Part shown: positions 9,750 through 18,729 of the stretch, one piece after another
Layout of the letters: each line of letters starts with the position of its first letter
Position numbering within the stretch: the stretch's first letter is position 1
Assembly (NCBI RefSeq): GCF_001073085.1
Contig: NZ_JVFV01000042.1
Span: 140,227-204,226 of the forward strand
DNA from: Streptococcus pseudopneumoniae
GTDB taxonomy: Bacteria; Bacillota; Bacilli; Lactobacillales; Streptococcaceae
DNA: 64,000 nucleotides
Reading direction: 5' to 3'
Made by a program: the position numbers and the translations under genes
The notes under the pieces: generated by a model
Told to the model about the DNA's origin: nothing
Database searches by the model: none
What the model saw: the letters and a program-made list of their open reading frames with translations, nothing else

Positions 9750-10880
9750 TTAGTAAACTGTTTTTTCAGTTTCTACATCGAAGAAGTGTGCTTTGTTCAA
9801 GTCAAATCCAAGTTCAACTGTTGCACCAGCTTGTAAGTAGTCACGAGCGTCAACTTTTGCAACGAATTCATCTTTACCAACTTGGCAATATAGGTGAGAT
9901 TCTGAACCTAGCAATTCTGATACAGAGATCGTTGCTTTCACAACTGATTCTGGGAATGTTTCAAGGAAAGCAGGTTCTGCATTCACATCTTCTGGACGGA
10001 TACCGAAGATCAATTCTTTACCATCGTAACCTTTTTCACGAAGAACTTTCAAAGCACCTTCTGGAACTTTCAAGTTAAAGCCGTCACCAACGATGTGGTC
10101 ACCGTTCAATTTAACGTTGATAAAGTTCATAGCTGGACTTCCGATAAATCCTGCTACGAATTTGTTAACTGGGTTTTTGTAAACTTCTTGAGGAGTACCG
10201 ATTTGTTCAACACGTCCGATAGTACCTGTACCAGCAGGGTTCTTAGTTGCTGACATGATAACGATACGGTCTGCAAGTGTCATCGCTTCTGTTTGGTCGT
10301 GAGTTACGTAGATAGTTGTAGCTCCGATACGACGGTGGATTTTAGCGATTTCAGCACGCATTGATACACGAAGTTTAGCATCCAAGTTTGACAAAGGTTC
10401 GTCCATCAAGAATACTTTGGCATCACGGACGATTGCACGACCCATGGCAACACGTTGACGTTGACCACCAGAAAGGTCAGCAGGTTTGCGTTCCAAGAAT
10501 TCTTTCAAACCAAGAATTTCTGCTGCTTCTTGTACACGTTTGTCAATGTCTTCTTTACTGTATTTACGCAATTTCAAACCGAAGGCCATGTTATCGTATA
10601 CAGTCATGTGTGGGTAAAGAGCGTAGTTTTGGAATACCATGGCGATGTCACGGTCTTTTGGAGCTACGTCATTGACAACAACGCCATCGATAGATGCAGT
10701 ACCTTCAGTGATGTCTTCAAGACCAGCAATCATACGAAGAGTAGTTGATTTACCACATCCTGAAGGTCCTACGAAAACGATAAACTCTTTGTCTTTGATG
10801 TTCAAGTTGAAATCTTCAACTGAATAGTGTTCGCTGTTTGGATATTTTTTGTAAATATTTTTAAGATTTAATTCTACCAT
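9750..10880 (-). CDS. msmK: MsmK, shared ATPase of carbohydrate ABC importers
   Basis: A 376-residue MalK-type ATPase. Walker A GPSGCGKS is at 38-45 and the LSGGQ signature at 136-140, followed by Walker B and a C-terminal OB-fold regulatory domain with the GIRPEDV motif. In streptococci MsmK energises several sugar importers (raffinose, maltodextrin, sialic acid) whose operons lack an ATPase. That agrees with its standing alone here, with no permease or binding protein beside it. GGAG precedes the ATG. A cre operator lies in its promoter. Confidence 0.93.
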   Translation of the reverse strand: MVELNLKNIYKKYPNSEHYSVEDFNLNIKDKEFIVFVGPSGCGKSTTLRMIAGLEDITEGTASIDGVVVNDVAPKDRDIAMVFQNYALYPHMTVYDNMAFGLKLRKYSKEDIDKRVQEAAEILGLKEFLERKPADLSGGQRQRVAMGRAIVRDAKVFLMDEPLSNLDAKLRVSMRAEIAKIHRRIGATTIYVTHDQTEAMTLADRIVIMSATKNPAGTGTIGRVEQIGTPQEVYKNPVNKFVAGFIGSPAMNFINVKLNGDHIVGDGFNLKVPEGALKVLREKGYDGKELIFGIRPEDVNAEPAFLETFPESVVKATISVSELLGSESHLYCQVGKDEFVAKVDARDYLQAGATVELGFDLNKAHFFDVETEKTVY

Positions 10881-10913
10881 TGTGGAGAACTCCTTTTGTC
10901 ATTTGATAGTTTT

Positions 10914-10942
10914 ATTATAGATGAAAACGTTTTACTTTTCTA
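10914..10942 (-). promoter_or_regulatory. msmK promoter with embedded cre (CcpA) site
   Basis: On the minus strand TATAAT (10919-10914) has only a weak -35, TAGAAA, 17 nt upstream. ATGAAAACGTTTTAC (10921-10935 on the plus strand) lies between the two boxes and matches the catabolite-responsive element consensus, so CcpA bound there would block RNA polymerase. Confidence 0.7.
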
Positions 10943-10966
10943 TGGCAAGGTGACCAAAAAAATAAA

Positions 10967-10995
10967 AAAGTTCTGTGCAACTTGCACAAAACTTT
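10967..10995 (-). terminator. Terminator at the end of the PucR-type regulator gene
   Basis: AAAGTT-TGTGCAA and its mismatched complement form a 14-bp hairpin followed on the minus strand by a long T-rich run. It starts at the stop codon of the regulator gene. Confidence 0.75.
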
Positions 10996-11863
10996 AGATT
11001 ATATCTGGTAAAATCAACTGATAACACAAGGTGAGGTCAGTCAATTCTTTCAACTGAAGACCGGTCAATTCTTCCCATTTATCAATCTTGTACTGGAGAG
11101 AATTGCGATGCAGATACAGTTGTTGAGCTGTTTTTGTCAGGACTGCACTGTTTTCCCACAGTGAAAGGATGATTTCCTGAATCTGATCCTGGTCCACAAT
11201 CATCCGATGCAGATATTCCTTGATCACTCGAAGATCCACAATTCTTTCACCCATACTCCACAGATAGAGTTGAGAAAAAGTATGGAAACCTTGATGCCCT
11301 TGTCGCCACCAGTTTTTGAACAAGTCACGTTCTGCTTTGATGAGATCTGACAGAGCCTGATGCCCTGTCTGTGACCAGACCTGACCTAGCATGATGGATA
11401 AACGTACTCCAAAGTCATATTCTACTGCTTCCAAGGTATCCATCAAGATAGAACGAACAGAGGTGTATTTGTCCTGTTGGAGAACAAAAATGTAATCCTG
11501 CGCTCCCACCTGAAGCACTGTTTGACAATTTGGAAAGAGGGTTCCCATCATCTCTAACCAAGACGTCAAATTCTCCTGTTGGAAATAGGAAAGGTGGCAA
11601 TAAACAAGCTGCAACTTTTTAAAGTTTTGCGGTGCCTGTCCCTTACCTTCGATCAGATAAGTATACCAAGGATTGAGGGAAATGGTTTGCTCCTGTTTGG
11701 TTAAGAGAGCTACCAGCTGTTTTTCACGCTCGCTAAGACTAGCTTCCTCAAGCAAAAGCCACTGATAATTTGACAGAGGTAGACTTAGATAACCCTCTTT
11801 ATCAACTGGCTGATCTAAGATTTTACCATCAGGAAACCAATCTAGTAGTTCTTTTGCAATCAT
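10994..11863 (-). CDS. PucR/CdaR-type transcriptional regulator
   Basis: A 289-residue protein whose C-terminal 60 residues form the PucR-type helix-turn-helix (TAQQLYLHRNSLQYKIDKWEELTG). The N-terminal two thirds show no signature I can name; a GGDEF-like fold is usual between sensor and HTH in CdaR proteins. No ligand is apparent. The frame is open from a TTG ten codons upstream, but GGAGG lies 7 nt before the chosen ATG. It follows mrnC on the same strand with almost no gap. The HTH is clear; the target genes are not. Confidence 0.75.
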   Translation of the reverse strand: MIAKELLDWFPDGKILDQPVDKEGYLSLPLSNYQWLLLEEASLSEREKQLVALLTKQEQTISLNPWYTYLIEGKGQAPQNFKKLQLVYCHLSYFQQENLTSWLEMMGTLFPNCQTVLQVGAQDYIFVLQQDKYTSVRSILMDTLEAVEYDFGVRLSIMLGQVWSQTGHQALSDLIKAERDLFKNWWRQGHQGFHTFSQLYLWSMGERIVDLRVIKEYLHRMIVDQDQIQEIILSLWENSAVLTKTAQQLYLHRNSLQYKIDKWEELTGLQLKELTDLTLCYQLILPDII

Positions 11864-11865
11864 CT

Positions 11866-12252
11866 CTAGCCCTCCACTTTTTGGATGCACCAAGAAATCA
11901 AGGTTTCAAGGCGCTCCACATTTCCTGTCATATGAAGATAGCCCATGACCGCTTCAAAACCCGTAGACATACGATAGGTCACCACATCTGCGTTCTTTGC
12001 CTTGGTATGGCTATTGGTGTTACGGCCCCGTTTATAAATTTCTTCTTCTTTTTCCGTTAGGACTTCTTCTTCCAGCATAAGGGAAATCAAGTGTGCCTGA
12101 GCCTTGGCCGATACATACTTGGTCGCTTCTTGGTGGAGTTTATTGGGCTTGGTCATGCCTTTAAGAATGAGATGACGACGAATATACATAGAATAAACTG
12201 CATCTCCTTCAAAAGCTAGAGCAATCCCGTTAATGAGATTGACATCAATCAC
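11866..12252 (-). CDS. mrnC: Mini-ribonuclease III
   Basis: A 128-residue dimeric RNase III catalytic domain without the double-stranded-RNA-binding domain. [21 protein letters not shown] carries the acidic catalytic signature and the second acidic helix is [15 protein letters not shown]. In Bacillus it matures 23S rRNA ends. It overlaps the end of cysS by 8 nt, the usual cysS-mrnC arrangement in Firmicutes. Confidence 0.93.
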   Translation of the reverse strand: MIDVNLINGIALAFEGDAVYSMYIRRHLILKGMTKPNKLHQEATKYVSAKAQAHLISLMLEEEVLTEKEEEIYKRGRNTNSHTKAKNADVVTYRMSTGFEAVMGYLHMTGNVERLETLISWCIQKVEG

Positions 12253-13588
12253 GTGTCCACCTCACTCCATCCTTGGTATCAAGCAATTTAATCCCTTGTG
12301 CAGCTAGTTGGTCACGGATTTGGTCAGCTGTTGCAAAGTCTTTATTGGCACGTGCTTCTTGACGTTTTTGGATCAAGGCTTCAATCTCTTCATCCAAAAC
12401 TTCCTCAACAAAGACCACTCCAAAGACTTCTAACATAGCTGCAAGAGTTTCCTTGACAGCCGCATCATAGTTTCCTGAGTTGATCCACTTGGCCATTTCA
12501 AAGACAACGGTGATTCCGTTAGCTGTATTGAAATCTTCATCCATGGCAGCCACAAACTTGTCTTTAAATGCTTGCAACTCCCCCTCATCTACAGTTCCAG
12601 TAAATGGTTGTTCATAGGTGTTCTTCAAATACTTGAGATTTGTCTCCGCATCACGCACTGCTTTTTCCGTAAAATTGATAGGCTTACGGTAGTGCTGAGT
12701 CGCAAAGAAGAAACGCAATACTTGGCCGTCGATCGTTTCAAGGGCATCGTGTACCGTAATGAAGTTACCCAAAGACTTAGACATCTTGACATTGTCGATA
12801 TTGACAAAACCATTGTGCATCCAGTAGTTGGCAAAGGTCTTGCCTGTTTTAGCTTCAGACTGGGCAATTTCGTTGGTATGGTGAGGAAACTCAAGGTCAG
12901 CTCCACCACCGTGAATATCGATGGTATCACCCAAAATCTCCGTTGACATGACCGAACATTCGATATGCCAGCCTGGACGTCCAGGTCCCCAAGGACTGTC
13001 CCAAGAAATCTCACCTGGTTTAGCAGATTTCCAAAGAGCAAAGTCTACAGGATTTTCCTTGCGAGCTGTTTCCTCATCTGTACGACCTGAAGCACCTAGT
13101 TCCAAGTCTTCTAGGGTTTTATTGGCCAACTTAGCATAGTTATGAGATTTTTCCACACGGAAATAGACATCTCCTTGACTCTCATAAGCATAGCCCTTTT
13201 CAATCAAATCAACAACAAAACGAATAATATCATCCATAAACTCGACTACACGAGGATGACGAGTTGCAGGCTTAACACCTAAAGCCGTCACGTCCTCACG
13301 AAAGGCAGCAATGTACTTGTCCGCTACTTCTTGAGGTGTGATGCCTTCTTCCTTGGCTCGGTTGATAATCTTGTCATCTACATCGGTAAAGTTGGAAATG
13401 TAGGCAACCTCATAACCACGGTACTCAAAGTAGCGACGAATAGTATCAAAAGCCACCGTCGAACGGGCATTCCCCACGTGGATATAATTATAAACCGTTG
13501 GCCCACAGACATACATCTTAACCTTGCCGTCCTCAATCGGGACAAATTCTCGCAAATCACGAGACATGGTGTCATAGATTTTAATCAT
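12245..13588 (-). CDS. cysS: Cysteinyl-tRNA synthetase
   Basis: A 447-residue class I aminoacyl-tRNA synthetase. The HIGH-type motif HVGN is at residues 37-40 after the zinc Cys28, further zinc ligands lie in HIECS and HHTNE, and KMSKS is present. An upstream in-frame ATG would add ten residues, but the homologues I remember begin MIKIYDT. Neither ATG has a recognisable Shine-Dalgarno sequence, which is odd for an essential gene. The leader upstream contains two strong hairpins. Downstream order cysS-mrnC is conserved. Confidence 0.95.
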   Translation of the reverse strand: MIKIYDTMSRDLREFVPIEDGKVKMYVCGPTVYNYIHVGNARSTVAFDTIRRYFEYRGYEVAYISNFTDVDDKIINRAKEEGITPQEVADKYIAAFREDVTALGVKPATRHPRVVEFMDDIIRFVVDLIEKGYAYESQGDVYFRVEKSHNYAKLANKTLEDLELGASGRTDEETARKENPVDFALWKSAKPGEISWDSPWGPGRPGWHIECSVMSTEILGDTIDIHGGGADLEFPHHTNEIAQSEAKTGKTFANYWMHNGFVNIDNVKMSKSLGNFITVHDALETIDGQVLRFFFATQHYRKPINFTEKAVRDAETNLKYLKNTYEQPFTGTVDEGELQAFKDKFVAAMDEDFNTANGITVVFEMAKWINSGNYDAAVKETLAAMLEVFGVVFVEEVLDEEIEALIQKRQEARANKDFATADQIRDQLAAQGIKLLDTKDGVRWTRD

Positions 13589-13657
13589 AAAATAATAGTC
13601 AGGAAAGCTAAAATTCATAAACAGATATTTTCATAACTAACTGTTCAACTAAATTTT

Positions 13658-13783
13658 AGTCCGATTGCCTGTCACAAATCGGATTTCCTTGCTCCTTTCT
13701 AAACATAAAAGAAGAATACAGTAAAAAGATGAAGGGAGTCACTACGGAAGTTTTATTGCTATGTTTTCCGTTAGGCTCCCTTC
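13658..13783 (-). other. Structured intergenic region upstream of cysS
   Basis: Two hairpins lie between the nucleosidase gene and cysS. The first (13731-13783) has an outer stem GAAGGGAG/CTCCCTTC and an inner stem CGGAA/TTCCG, and is followed on the minus strand by ATCTTTTT, so it may terminate the upstream transcript. The second (13658-13685) is TCCGATT/AATCGGA, about 75 nt before cysS. I see none of the conserved T-box sequence. This may be a terminator plus a cysS leader structure; its function is unknown. Confidence 0.4.
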
Positions 13784-13811
13784 CTTTCTTGTTTCGAATT
13801 TATCGTAAAGA

Positions 13812-14576
13812 CTAGTCAACTAACTCTTGAGCAATAACTAGGGCTATCTCAAAGAAAGTCATAGCATCCGCTTTTCTATACTCTCGTCTTGCATCCCATT
13901 CGTGATTTTGATGGTCGACATAGTCAGCTGTGTAGAAAAACTGATAGACATTGGCTAGTCGATATTGGGCCCAGGCCATGATAGCTGAAGCTTCCATATC
14001 TACAACTCTAGCTCCTGCTGCTAGTCTTCGTTTGACCTTAGCAGCTGTCTCACGATAGAAGGCATCTGTGGTCCAAGACTTTGTTCGAATATGCTCAATG
14101 CCGGCTTTATCCAAGGCTTTTTCCATAGTTAAGAGTAGAGATTGCTCATAGACTATTTCATCACTTGCTGGAGCATAGTGATAACTAGTACCTTCATCAC
14201 GTAAAGCCGAGCTTGGTAGGATAATCTTATCTGCTTCAATAGACTGGTCTAGAACTCCGCAAGATCCTAAAACGATAAAGTTCTTAAATCCTCTTGCTTT
14301 GAGTTCTTCTAAAAGTCCAACAACCATTGGAGCTCCAATAAGAGCCATAGCAACTGCTACCTTACTCCCATCTTTTTCATAGATATACCATGGCAGTTTA
14401 CCATTTAGATTGGTAAGATAGCCACCTTCGTAGACACCATCTATCTGCTTTACTCGTTCAAGGATCTCTCCATTAAAAGACAAGATAATGGTATCACAGA
14501 TTTCTCCACCACTACGGAGGCTTCGATCAGTTGGCTCTATAACAGCAGGTACATTTTCAAATTCTTCTAATAGCAT
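13812..14576 (-). CDS. Nucleoside phosphorylase-family protein
   Basis: A 254-residue member of the PNP/UDP phosphorylase superfamily. VLGSCGVLDQ near residues 103-112 corresponds to the phosphate/ribose-binding glycine loop, and VVDMEASAIMAWA near 192-204 carries the ribose-binding Met-Glu pair typical of uridine phosphorylase-like enzymes. Base specificity cannot be set from sequence. AGGAGG precedes the ATG. It sits between cysE and cysS, which differs from the cysE-cysS neighbourhood I recall from pneumococcus, so it may be a strain- or species-specific insertion. Confidence 0.75.
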   Translation of the reverse strand: MLLEEFENVPAVIEPTDRSLRSGGEICDTIILSFNGEILERVKQIDGVYEGGYLTNLNGKLPWYIYEKDGSKVAVAMALIGAPMVVGLLEELKARGFKNFIVLGSCGVLDQSIEADKIILPSSALRDEGTSYHYAPASDEIVYEQSLLLTMEKALDKAGIEHIRTKSWTTDAFYRETAAKVKRRLAAGARVVDMEASAIMAWAQYRLANVYQFFYTADYVDHQNHEWDARREYRKADAMTFFEIALVIAQELVD

Positions 14577-14610
14577 CGACCTAACCTCCTAATTAAAGAG
14601 TCACTTCTCA

Positions 14611-15228
14611 TTACAAACCTGACGATCTATGACTGACATCTCTCGCCTGCTCAAGCTTATTGACGTAGTATTCCCGTTTTACTTCAACTTCATGAATAGT
14701 AAGCTCATCTTTTTGCCCATGAACGCGGACAATCTTGGCTGGAATACCGACGACTGTTACATCACTAGGTACATCTGCCACAACTACCGCTGCAGCACCG
14801 ACCTTGGCATTTTCACCTATTTCAACAGGTCCAATGACTTGGGCATGAGCAGAGATGAGAACACCTTTACGAATGGTTGGATGGCGTTTGCCACAATCCT
14901 TCCCAGTCCCACCAAGGGTTACCCCATGATAGAGGAGTACTCCCTTTTCAACGATGGCCGTTTCCCCAATGACCAAACCTGCCCCATGGTCAATAAAGAC
15001 ACCTGATTCTATCTGAGCTCCGGGGTGAATCTCAATCTGAGTCCAAAAACGCCAAAACTGGCTGTGCATGCGAGCTAAAAGCTTGAAACCGTGCTTCCAG
15101 AGAAAATGGGAGAGACGGTGGGCAGCCAAGGCTTTGACACCAGGATAGGTCAATAAAACCTCTAAAGTGGTGCGAGCCGCTGGATCATTTTCTTTTACGA
15201 TATCAATGGTTTCACGCCACCATCCCAT
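14611..15228 (-). CDS. cysE: Serine O-acetyltransferase
   Basis: A 205-residue CysE that makes O-acetylserine from serine and acetyl-CoA, the first step of cysteine synthesis. The N-terminal helical part is shortened, as in Gram-positive CysE. The left-handed beta-helix is visible as hexapeptide repeats around IEHPGAQIESGVFIDHGAGLVIGETA, including the catalytic His-Asp region and the GGTGKD loop. It lies 14 nt downstream of pnp and is probably cotranscribed with it. Confidence 0.94.
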   Translation of the reverse strand: MGWWRETIDIVKENDPAARTTLEVLLTYPGVKALAAHRLSHFLWKHGFKLLARMHSQFWRFWTQIEIHPGAQIESGVFIDHGAGLVIGETAIVEKGVLLYHGVTLGGTGKDCGKRHPTIRKGVLISAHAQVIGPVEIGENAKVGAAAVVVADVPSDVTVVGIPAKIVRVHGQKDELTIHEVEVKREYYVNKLEQARDVSHRSSGL

Positions 15229-15242
15229 ACATTTCTCCTTTC

Positions 15243-17465
15243 TTATTCTGAGTCTTTTGGTGCTTCTGTAGTTTCTTTCTTAGGTTTGTGGTCCTTGTGG
15301 TGGTGACGAGGACGATCGCCATGACGATGACCTTTATCCCCTTTTTCTTCTGAACGTTCAGGTTTTGGCGGACGTGGCAAGAGTGCCTTCATAGAAGCAT
15401 CTACACGACCTTTTTCATCGATCTTAAGAACCTTCACATCTACAAAATCACCAATTTGAACTAAATCTTCTACATTATTGGTACGTGTCCAAGCCATTTC
15501 AGAGATGTGTACAAGGGCATCTGTCTTGTCAAAGAGGTTGACAAAGGCACCAAATTTCTCGATACGAACAACTTTGGCATGGTAGACTTCGTCCACTTTA
15601 GCTTCACGAACCAAACCAGCAATGATTTCTTTGGTACGGTTAATGGCAGCTTGGTCGCTAGAGTAGATAGACACGTTACCTTCTTCGTCGATATCAATCT
15701 TAACTCCTGTTTCAGCGATAATCTTATCAATCGTTTCTCCACCTTTACCGATGACAATCTTAATCTTGTCCACATCAATCTTGATGGTATCAATTTTCGG
15801 AGCAGTTGGAGCCAATTCTGGACGAACTTCTGGAATGGTAGCTTCGATGACGTCAAGGATTTCAAAACGAGCTTTCTTGGCTTGAGCAAGAGCTTCTGTC
15901 AAGATTTCTGCAGTAATCCCTTGAATCTTGATATCCATTTGAAGGGCTGTAATCCCATCACGAGTACCTGCAACCTTGAAGTCCATGTCTCCAAAGTGGT
16001 CTTCCAAACCTTGGATATCTGTCAATACTGTATAGTTGTTTCCATCTGAGATAAGACCCATAGCAATACCAGCTACTGGCGCCTTGATTGGCACACCACC
16101 AGCCATAAGGGCAAGTGTTCCCGCACAAATAGAGGCTTGAGAAGAAGAACCGTTTGATTCCAATACTTCTGCTACTAGACGAATCGCATATGGGAATTCT
16201 TCCAAGCTTGGCAATACTTGAGCAAGGGCACGTTCACCGAGAGCACCGTGACCAATTTCACGACGACCAGGTGCACCGTAACGACCAGTTTCACCTACAG
16301 AGTATTGTGGGAAGTTATAGTGGTGCATAAAGCGTTTCTTGTACTCTGGATCCAAACCATCGATGATTTGCGTTTCACCCATTGGCGCCAAAGTCAAGAT
16401 AGAAAGAGCTTGCGTTTGTCCACGAGTGAAGAGACCTGAACCGTGTACGCGAGGAAGGAAATCAACAACCGCATCCAAAGGACGGATTTCATCAACCTTA
16501 CGGCCGTCAGGACGAACCTTGTCTTCAGTGATCAAACGGCGCACTTCAGCATGTTCCATTTGTTCCAAGATTTCAGCCACATCACGCATGATACGGTCAA
16601 ATTCTTCGTGGTCTGCATATTTTTCTTCGTAAACTGCTGTTACTTGATCTTTTACTGCTTGAGTCGCAGCTTCACGCGCCAATTTTTCTTCAACTTGAAC
16701 AGCTTTTTGAAGGTCACTGTTGTAGGCTGCGATGATTTCAGCTTGCAATTCAGCATCTACATGAAGCAATTCTACTTCTGCTTTTTCTTTACCAACTGCC
16801 GCAACGATTTCTTCTTGGAAGGCAATCAATTCTTTGACTGCTTCATGCCCTTTAAGAAGAGCTTCCAACATGATTTCTTCTGACAATTCTTTGGCACCAG
16901 ACTCAACCATGTTGATAGCGTGCTTGGTACCAGCTACTGTCAATTCAAGAAGCGAACGCTCTGCTTGTTCTTGACTTGGGTTGATGATGAATTGGCCATC
17001 TACATAACCCACTTGTACCCCAGCGATTGGTCCGTCAAATGGAATATCTGAGATAGACAAGGCCAATGATGAACCAAACATAGCTGCCATTGGTGCAGAT
17101 GCATTTTCATCGTAAGAAAGAACCGTATTGATCACTTGCACTTCATTACGGAAACCTTCCGCAAACATTGGACGGATTGGACGGTCGATCAAACGCGCTG
17201 TCAAAGTCGCATCCGTTGAAGGACGTCCTTCACGTTTCATAAAGCCACCAGGAAACTTCCCAGCCGCATACATTTTTTCTTCGTAGTTGACTTGGAGTGG
17301 GAAGAAATCCCCAGTTGCCATCTTTTTAGACATAACGGCCGCAGTCAAGACAGTTGACTCACCATAACGCACGACAACAGCACCATTTGCTTGCTTAGCA
17401 ACCTGGCCAGTCTCTACAATCAACTCACGACCCGCAAAAGTCGTTTGAAACACTTGTTTTGTCAT
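15243..17465 (-). CDS. pnp: Polynucleotide phosphorylase
   Basis: A 740-residue phosphorolytic 3'-5' exoribonuclease. It has two RNase PH domains (the second with [15 protein letters not shown]), a KH domain ([14 protein letters not shown]) and an S1 domain ([19 protein letters not shown]), then a charged tail rich in His, Lys and Asp. The frame is open 17 codons upstream, but AAAGGGGAT precedes this ATG and the upstream codons overlap the predicted promoter. The C-terminal His-rich tail is typical of streptococcal PNPase. Confidence 0.95.
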   Translation of the reverse strand: MTKQVFQTTFAGRELIVETGQVAKQANGAVVVRYGESTVLTAAVMSKKMATGDFFPLQVNYEEKMYAAGKFPGGFMKREGRPSTDATLTARLIDRPIRPMFAEGFRNEVQVINTVLSYDENASAPMAAMFGSSLALSISDIPFDGPIAGVQVGYVDGQFIINPSQEQAERSLLELTVAGTKHAINMVESGAKELSEEIMLEALLKGHEAVKELIAFQEEIVAAVGKEKAEVELLHVDAELQAEIIAAYNSDLQKAVQVEEKLAREAATQAVKDQVTAVYEEKYADHEEFDRIMRDVAEILEQMEHAEVRRLITEDKVRPDGRKVDEIRPLDAVVDFLPRVHGSGLFTRGQTQALSILTLAPMGETQIIDGLDPEYKKRFMHHYNFPQYSVGETGRYGAPGRREIGHGALGERALAQVLPSLEEFPYAIRLVAEVLESNGSSSQASICAGTLALMAGGVPIKAPVAGIAMGLISDGNNYTVLTDIQGLEDHFGDMDFKVAGTRDGITALQMDIKIQGITAEILTEALAQAKKARFEILDVIEATIPEVRPELAPTAPKIDTIKIDVDKIKIVIGKGGETIDKIIAETGVKIDIDEEGNVSIYSSDQAAINRTKEIIAGLVREAKVDEVYHAKVVRIEKFGAFVNLFDKTDALVHISEMAWTRTNNVEDLVQIGDFVDVKVLKIDEKGRVDASMKALLPRPPKPERSEEKGDKGHRHGDRPRHHHKDHKPKKETTEAPKDSE

Positions 17466-17489
17466 TTTAATCCCCTTTGGATTGATAAT

Positions 17490-17516
17490 ATTATACGCCT
17501 TGCCTACAAAGATCAA
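17490..17516 (-). promoter_or_regulatory. Probable pnp promoter
   Basis: TATAAT on the minus strand (17495-17490) lies 24 nt before the pnp ATG. The -35 region is poor: TTGATC at 15-nt spacing or TCTTGA at 17. Confidence 0.45.
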
Positions 17517-17754
17517 GATACCAAGCCGTTAAGCAACTCAAAGGAAAATAGGAAATCGAACGACGGAGCGAATGCTCCTAGGTAGATTTATCTTTTTCCA
17601 CAGAGTTGTAGGCGTGTTCAATTACTCATGATATTTTGGACATTTAGAGTTGAGTTTTTGCAACCTTAATAACTTAAATACCCTCATCTTTGTATCAAGT
17701 ACGTACAGAGTCTATTTTATCATATTTTTCTTAAAAAGTGCTGGCTTTTCTATT
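17517..17754. other. Gene-free interval between pnp and the metF terminator
   Basis: No convincing gene is visible. It contains a long-range inverted repeat CAACTC (17534-17539) / GAGTTG (17603-17608) enclosing a GGAGC/GCTCC hairpin (17565-17578). If pnp has a second, upstream promoter, this would be a structured leader of the kind through which pnp is autoregulated in other bacteria; that is speculation. Confidence 0.3.
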
Positions 17755-17799
17755 AAAAAGGAACCATTCCTCCATGAAAAGAAGAATGGTTTGCTTTTT
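17755..17799 (-). terminator. Terminator after metF
   Basis: AAACCATTC pairs with GAATGGTTC on the minus strand, flanked by an A run and a T run, directly after the metF stop. Confidence 0.8.
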
Positions 17800-17800
17800 A

Positions 17801-18667
17801 TTATCCTAAAGACTGATGATTGAACAAGGCATGGGTTGCTTGGTGGATATATTGGGCAGTTTCTGCATTGTTCATAGTGTAAAGATGCACACCTGCTACG
17901 TCTTGCGTTACCAAGTCCACGATTTGGTCTACGGCATAGGCAAGTCCTGCTGCTCTGAGTGACTCAGGGTCATTCTCATACTTGTCCAAGATAGCCTTAA
18001 ACTTACGTGGAAGATGAATATTCTCACAAGTCTTCAAGAGACGAAGCGCTTGGTTACGGTTGAGGATTGGCATGATCCCTGCATGAATGGGCACATCAAT
18101 CCCAGCCAAGGTACACTTGTCTTGGAAATCGTAGAAACGCTCATTGTCAAAGAAAAGCTGAGTTACAAGACTTGAGCAGCCTGCATCCACTTTTTTCTTG
18201 AGATTTTGAATATCTGAGATTTGGTTTGGCGAATCAGGATGTCCCTCAGGATAACAAGCACCAATGATATCAAAGTGTGGCGCCTGCTCCTTGATAAATT
18301 CAATCAGGTCTGTCGCATAACGGAAATCCTTCTGTGGCTCAACACCTGGAATGATATCTCCACGAAGAGCCAAGATTTTCTGTACTCCCACCTTATCTAA
18401 ATCTACAATTGTCTCAGCCACCTTGTCCTTGGTCAAGTAAATGGCTGGCAAGTGAGCAATGGTTGGAATCTCCAAATCATTTTGGATATAGTCAGCCAAA
18501 CGAACCGTCGTCTCTTTGATATTAAATTTATTATTGCTAGCAGTCACACTGATGAAGTGTGGGGCCAAGTCCTGCATATCTTTCAGGGCTGCAATAATTT
18601 TGTCATTGCCTACTGCTGGGTTTGGAGGGAAAACTTCAAATGAGAGGGACGGTGTTTGACGTGACAT
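17801..18667 (-). CDS. metF: 5,10-Methylenetetrahydrofolate reductase
   Basis: A 288-residue MetF, a FAD-dependent TIM barrel that makes 5-methyl-THF, the methyl donor for methionine synthesis. The N-terminus SLSFEVFPPNP carries the catalytic Glu, and VTQLFFDNERFYDF lies in the folate-binding half. It follows metE by about 60 nt on the same strand, so the two supply and use the methyl donor from one transcript under the MET-box upstream of metE. Confidence 0.94.
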   Translation of the reverse strand: MSRQTPSLSFEVFPPNPAVGNDKIIAALKDMQDLAPHFISVTASNNKFNIKETTVRLADYIQNDLEIPTIAHLPAIYLTKDKVAETIVDLDKVGVQKILALRGDIIPGVEPQKDFRYATDLIEFIKEQAPHFDIIGACYPEGHPDSPNQISDIQNLKKKVDAGCSSLVTQLFFDNERFYDFQDKCTLAGIDVPIHAGIMPILNRNQALRLLKTCENIHLPRKFKAILDKYENDPESLRAAGLAYAVDQIVDLVTQDVAGVHLYTMNNAETAQYIHQATHALFNHQSLG

Positions 18668-18729
18668 ATGTATGAACCTTTTCTAGTTGATTTCTTACTG
18701 ATCAACCATGTATGGAGAAATGTCTTTTC

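Noticed and set aside
13621..13811. T-box riboswitch upstream of cysS
   Set aside because: Hairpins are present, but I see none of the conserved T-box sequence and no antiterminator pairing.
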